Assembly: GCA_031282485.1 (NCBI GenBank)
Contig: JAITDQ010000156.1
Span: 1-6,606 of the forward strand
Reading direction: 5' to 3'
Source of the DNA: Tannerella sp.
GTDB lineage: Bacteria; Bacteroidota; Bacteroidia; Bacteroidales; Tannerellaceae
Length of the DNA: 6,606 bases
A model generated the notes under the pieces. It was not told the origin of the DNA. It did no database searches and saw only the letters and a list, made by a program, of their open reading frames with translations. Below, piece by piece: positions 5,308 to 6,606 of the stretch. The stretch's first letter is position 1, and every line of letters begins with the position of its first letter. The position numbers and the translations under genes are program-made.

Positions 5308-6606
5308 GGCAATCCGCAGCGTTGTGCAGCCGTAAGGGATAAGTTCGATGGTTTCTTCATCGCTCATCGCTTCGTCCTGCTGTGAGAAATATTGTATCGG
5401 TCCGGCCGAACCGTTGTAGAGTTGCCAGCGCGGGATGCGACGGGCTTTGGTGCGGATCGTTACCGGTGCGTCCTGCAACGTCCATGGCCAGGCAGCGACG
5501 TTGGCCGACTTCTCTACCGTAAAGGCGGCATCGCTTTGCAGATGTCGCCGGGACAGGCAGTAGTTCCACGGCGAATCGGACGTGACCTCGTAATACCATT
5601 GTCCGTAATGCTCGCGCGCGGACGGTTCAAACATTTTCTTCTCCCATTTTTCATTCATCTTCAGGGCATAGACCAATGGACCCCGTTCTACCACAGCCGC
5701 GCCGCCGTACCATGTGTCGACACGCACCTGCATGGGCAGCTCCAGCGTCAGGACATCGCCATCTTTCCATTCGCGGCTGATGCGCGTGATTTCGCCCGCA
5801 TGGGCGTCCGCGTCGACAACTTCTCCGTTCAGCCGGACAACCGGCGATGTACACCAGCCGGGTATACGCAGGTGGAACGGGAAAAACGCTTTCTTCCGCT
5901 TCCTGTCGGGAAATGTGATTTTAAACCGGATGGATTCGTCGAACGGATAGGCCGTTTCTTCCGAAACAGCGACCGGAATGTTGTCAGCCACTTTAGCCGT
6001 CACGGAGGAAGGTGCGTAGACTAATGCGCTGATTCCATTGTCGCTCGTGGCAAACCACAGGTGCTGTACGAATTTCGGCCAGCCCTGATGCATGTTGGAT
6101 GTACAACACGGGTATCCGTTAAGTTCGCCGAAGAGGATGTCGGTATCTTCGTGAGGCGTCGAGAAGTTACGCCGGGCGCGTGTCACCTGCACCTGATTCA
6201 CCTGCTGGTAGTACTGGCGTGCGGAGAAATCGTCGGTGATTTGTGTCGGCAACGCATTGCAGGCAATCCGTTCGAGATGGTCTGCCCACTGCACATCGCC
6301 CGTTATTTCCAGCATACTCTCCAGCGAAAACATCATCTCTACCGCCGTGCAGAGTTCCGAACCTTGCGTCGGTTCGCCGAAACGGAGCAGTTCGTCGCCG
6401 CCCCACAAACCGATCGGGAAAGCTATCGTACGGCGCATGTCCCGGACGGCTTTCTTTACCGCCTCAAGATGCTGCGGGTCACGGCTCTGCTGATAATAGA
6501 TGACCGGTTCCTTAAAACCCTGCCCCAGATTGACGCAATGCAGGCTGTGCTGTGTGGAGAGGTGATGCTGATGCAGGAAGACATCCGTCCAGTTGAACGT
6601 CTGTTC
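5290..6606 (-). CDS. GH127-type (DUF1680) glycoside hydrolase, C-terminal part; putative beta-L-arabinofuranosidase
   Basis: The frame is open from the right edge (6606) to TAA at 5292-5290, giving 438 residues; the 5' end lies outside the window. The ATG at 6438 is not the start, since the 56 codons before it continue the family sequence (HSLHCVNLGQGFKEPVIYY). Counting from the first complete codon, GSELC holds Glu84 and Cys86, and GYPCCTSNMHQGWPKF holds Cys167-Cys168. These correspond to the Glu, Cys and Cys-Cys set that binds zinc in GH127 enzymes, where the first cysteine of the pair is the nucleophile. Beta-strand-rich domains follow to the C-terminal EFPVW. Characterised relatives release beta-L-arabinofuranose from plant glycans or glycoproteins, but DUF1680 members vary and the exact linkage is unknown. 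A signal peptide cannot be judged. Neighbouring L-rhamnose mutarotase also fits plant cell-wall sugar use, though the genes converge. Confidence 0.85.
   Translation of the reverse strand, partial: EQTFNWTDVFLHQHHLSTQHSLHCVNLGQGFKEPVIYYQQSRDPQHLEAVKKAVRDMRRTIAFPIGLWGGDELLRFGEPTQGSELCTAVEMMFSLESMLEITGDVQWADHLERIACNALPTQITDDFSARQYYQQVNQVQVTRARRNFSTPHEDTDILFGELNGYPCCTSNMHQGWPKFVQHLWFATSDNGISALVYAPSSVTAKVADNIPVAVSEETAYPFDESIRFKITFPDRKRKKAFFPFHLRIPGWCTSPVVRLNGEVVDADAHAGEITRISREWKDGDVLTLELPMQVRVDTWYGGAAVVERGPLVYALKMNEKWEKKMFEPSAREHYGQWYYEVTSDSPWNYCLSRRHLQSDAAFTVEKSANVAAWPWTLQDAPVTIRTKARRIPRWQLYNGSAGPIQYFSQQDEAMSDEETIELIPYGCTTLRIAEFPVW

Noticed and set aside
5392..6024. Plus-strand ORF of 210 codons
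   Set aside because: It is antisense to the glycosidase, which has clear family motifs in its own frame; the GC-rich shadow frame explains the length.
6436..6438. ATG as the start of the glycosidase
   Set aside because: The same frame stays open to the right edge and encodes conserved family sequence upstream, so this is an internal methionine.

Overview
The window looks like chromosomal DNA of a Bacteroidota species, most likely order Bacteroidales. Three lines of evidence point there. The gene families fit: a 6-bladed beta-propeller exported protein, an LtaS-like sulfatase-fold membrane transferase in a lineage without teichoic acids, a DUF1680/GH127 glycosidase and an L-rhamnose mutarotase. 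The promoter-like sites fit the Bacteroides pattern TTTG-N19-21-TAnnTTTG. Start codons lack strong Shine-Dalgarno sequences and are preceded by A-rich stretches. This placement is inference from the sequence alone; no species can be named.

Layout, left to right. Positions 1-118 hold an AT-rich stretch with an open frame running in from the left edge and ending in an ATGA overlap with the next gene. Positions 115-1185 (+) encode an exported beta-propeller protein. After a 53-base gap holding a perfect 10-bp inverted repeat and a promoter-like site, 1239-2420 (+) encodes a PatB/MalY-type PLP-dependent C-S lyase (cystathionine beta-lyase class). Its 3' end overlaps by 19 bp, tail to tail, with a minus-strand LtaS-like transferase (2402-4297). 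Positions 4298-4941 are an AT-rich region between divergent genes. It contains the best promoter in the window (minus strand, 4564-4595) and two candidate small ORFs that the usual length cutoffs would miss: 54 codons (minus, 4344-4508) just upstream of the transferase, and 48 codons (plus, 4779-4925) just upstream of the mutarotase. Positions 4942-5256 (+) encode L-rhamnose mutarotase. After 33 bases comes the tail of a convergent minus-strand GH127-type glycosidase (5290-6606), whose 5' end lies beyond the window.

Functionally the window is a set of housekeeping and accessory genes, not one obvious system. PatB serves sulfur amino acid metabolism. The LtaS-like enzyme probably decorates an envelope glycan or lipid. 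The mutarotase and the GH127 enzyme both fit use of L-sugars from plant cell-wall polysaccharides (L-rhamnose, L-arabinofuranose), though they are transcribed toward each other and so are not one operon. I found no RNA gene, CRISPR array, insertion sequence, phage gene or defence gene. The least explained material is the 644-base divergent region, and the way small ORFs and hairpins sit directly in front of three of the genes.
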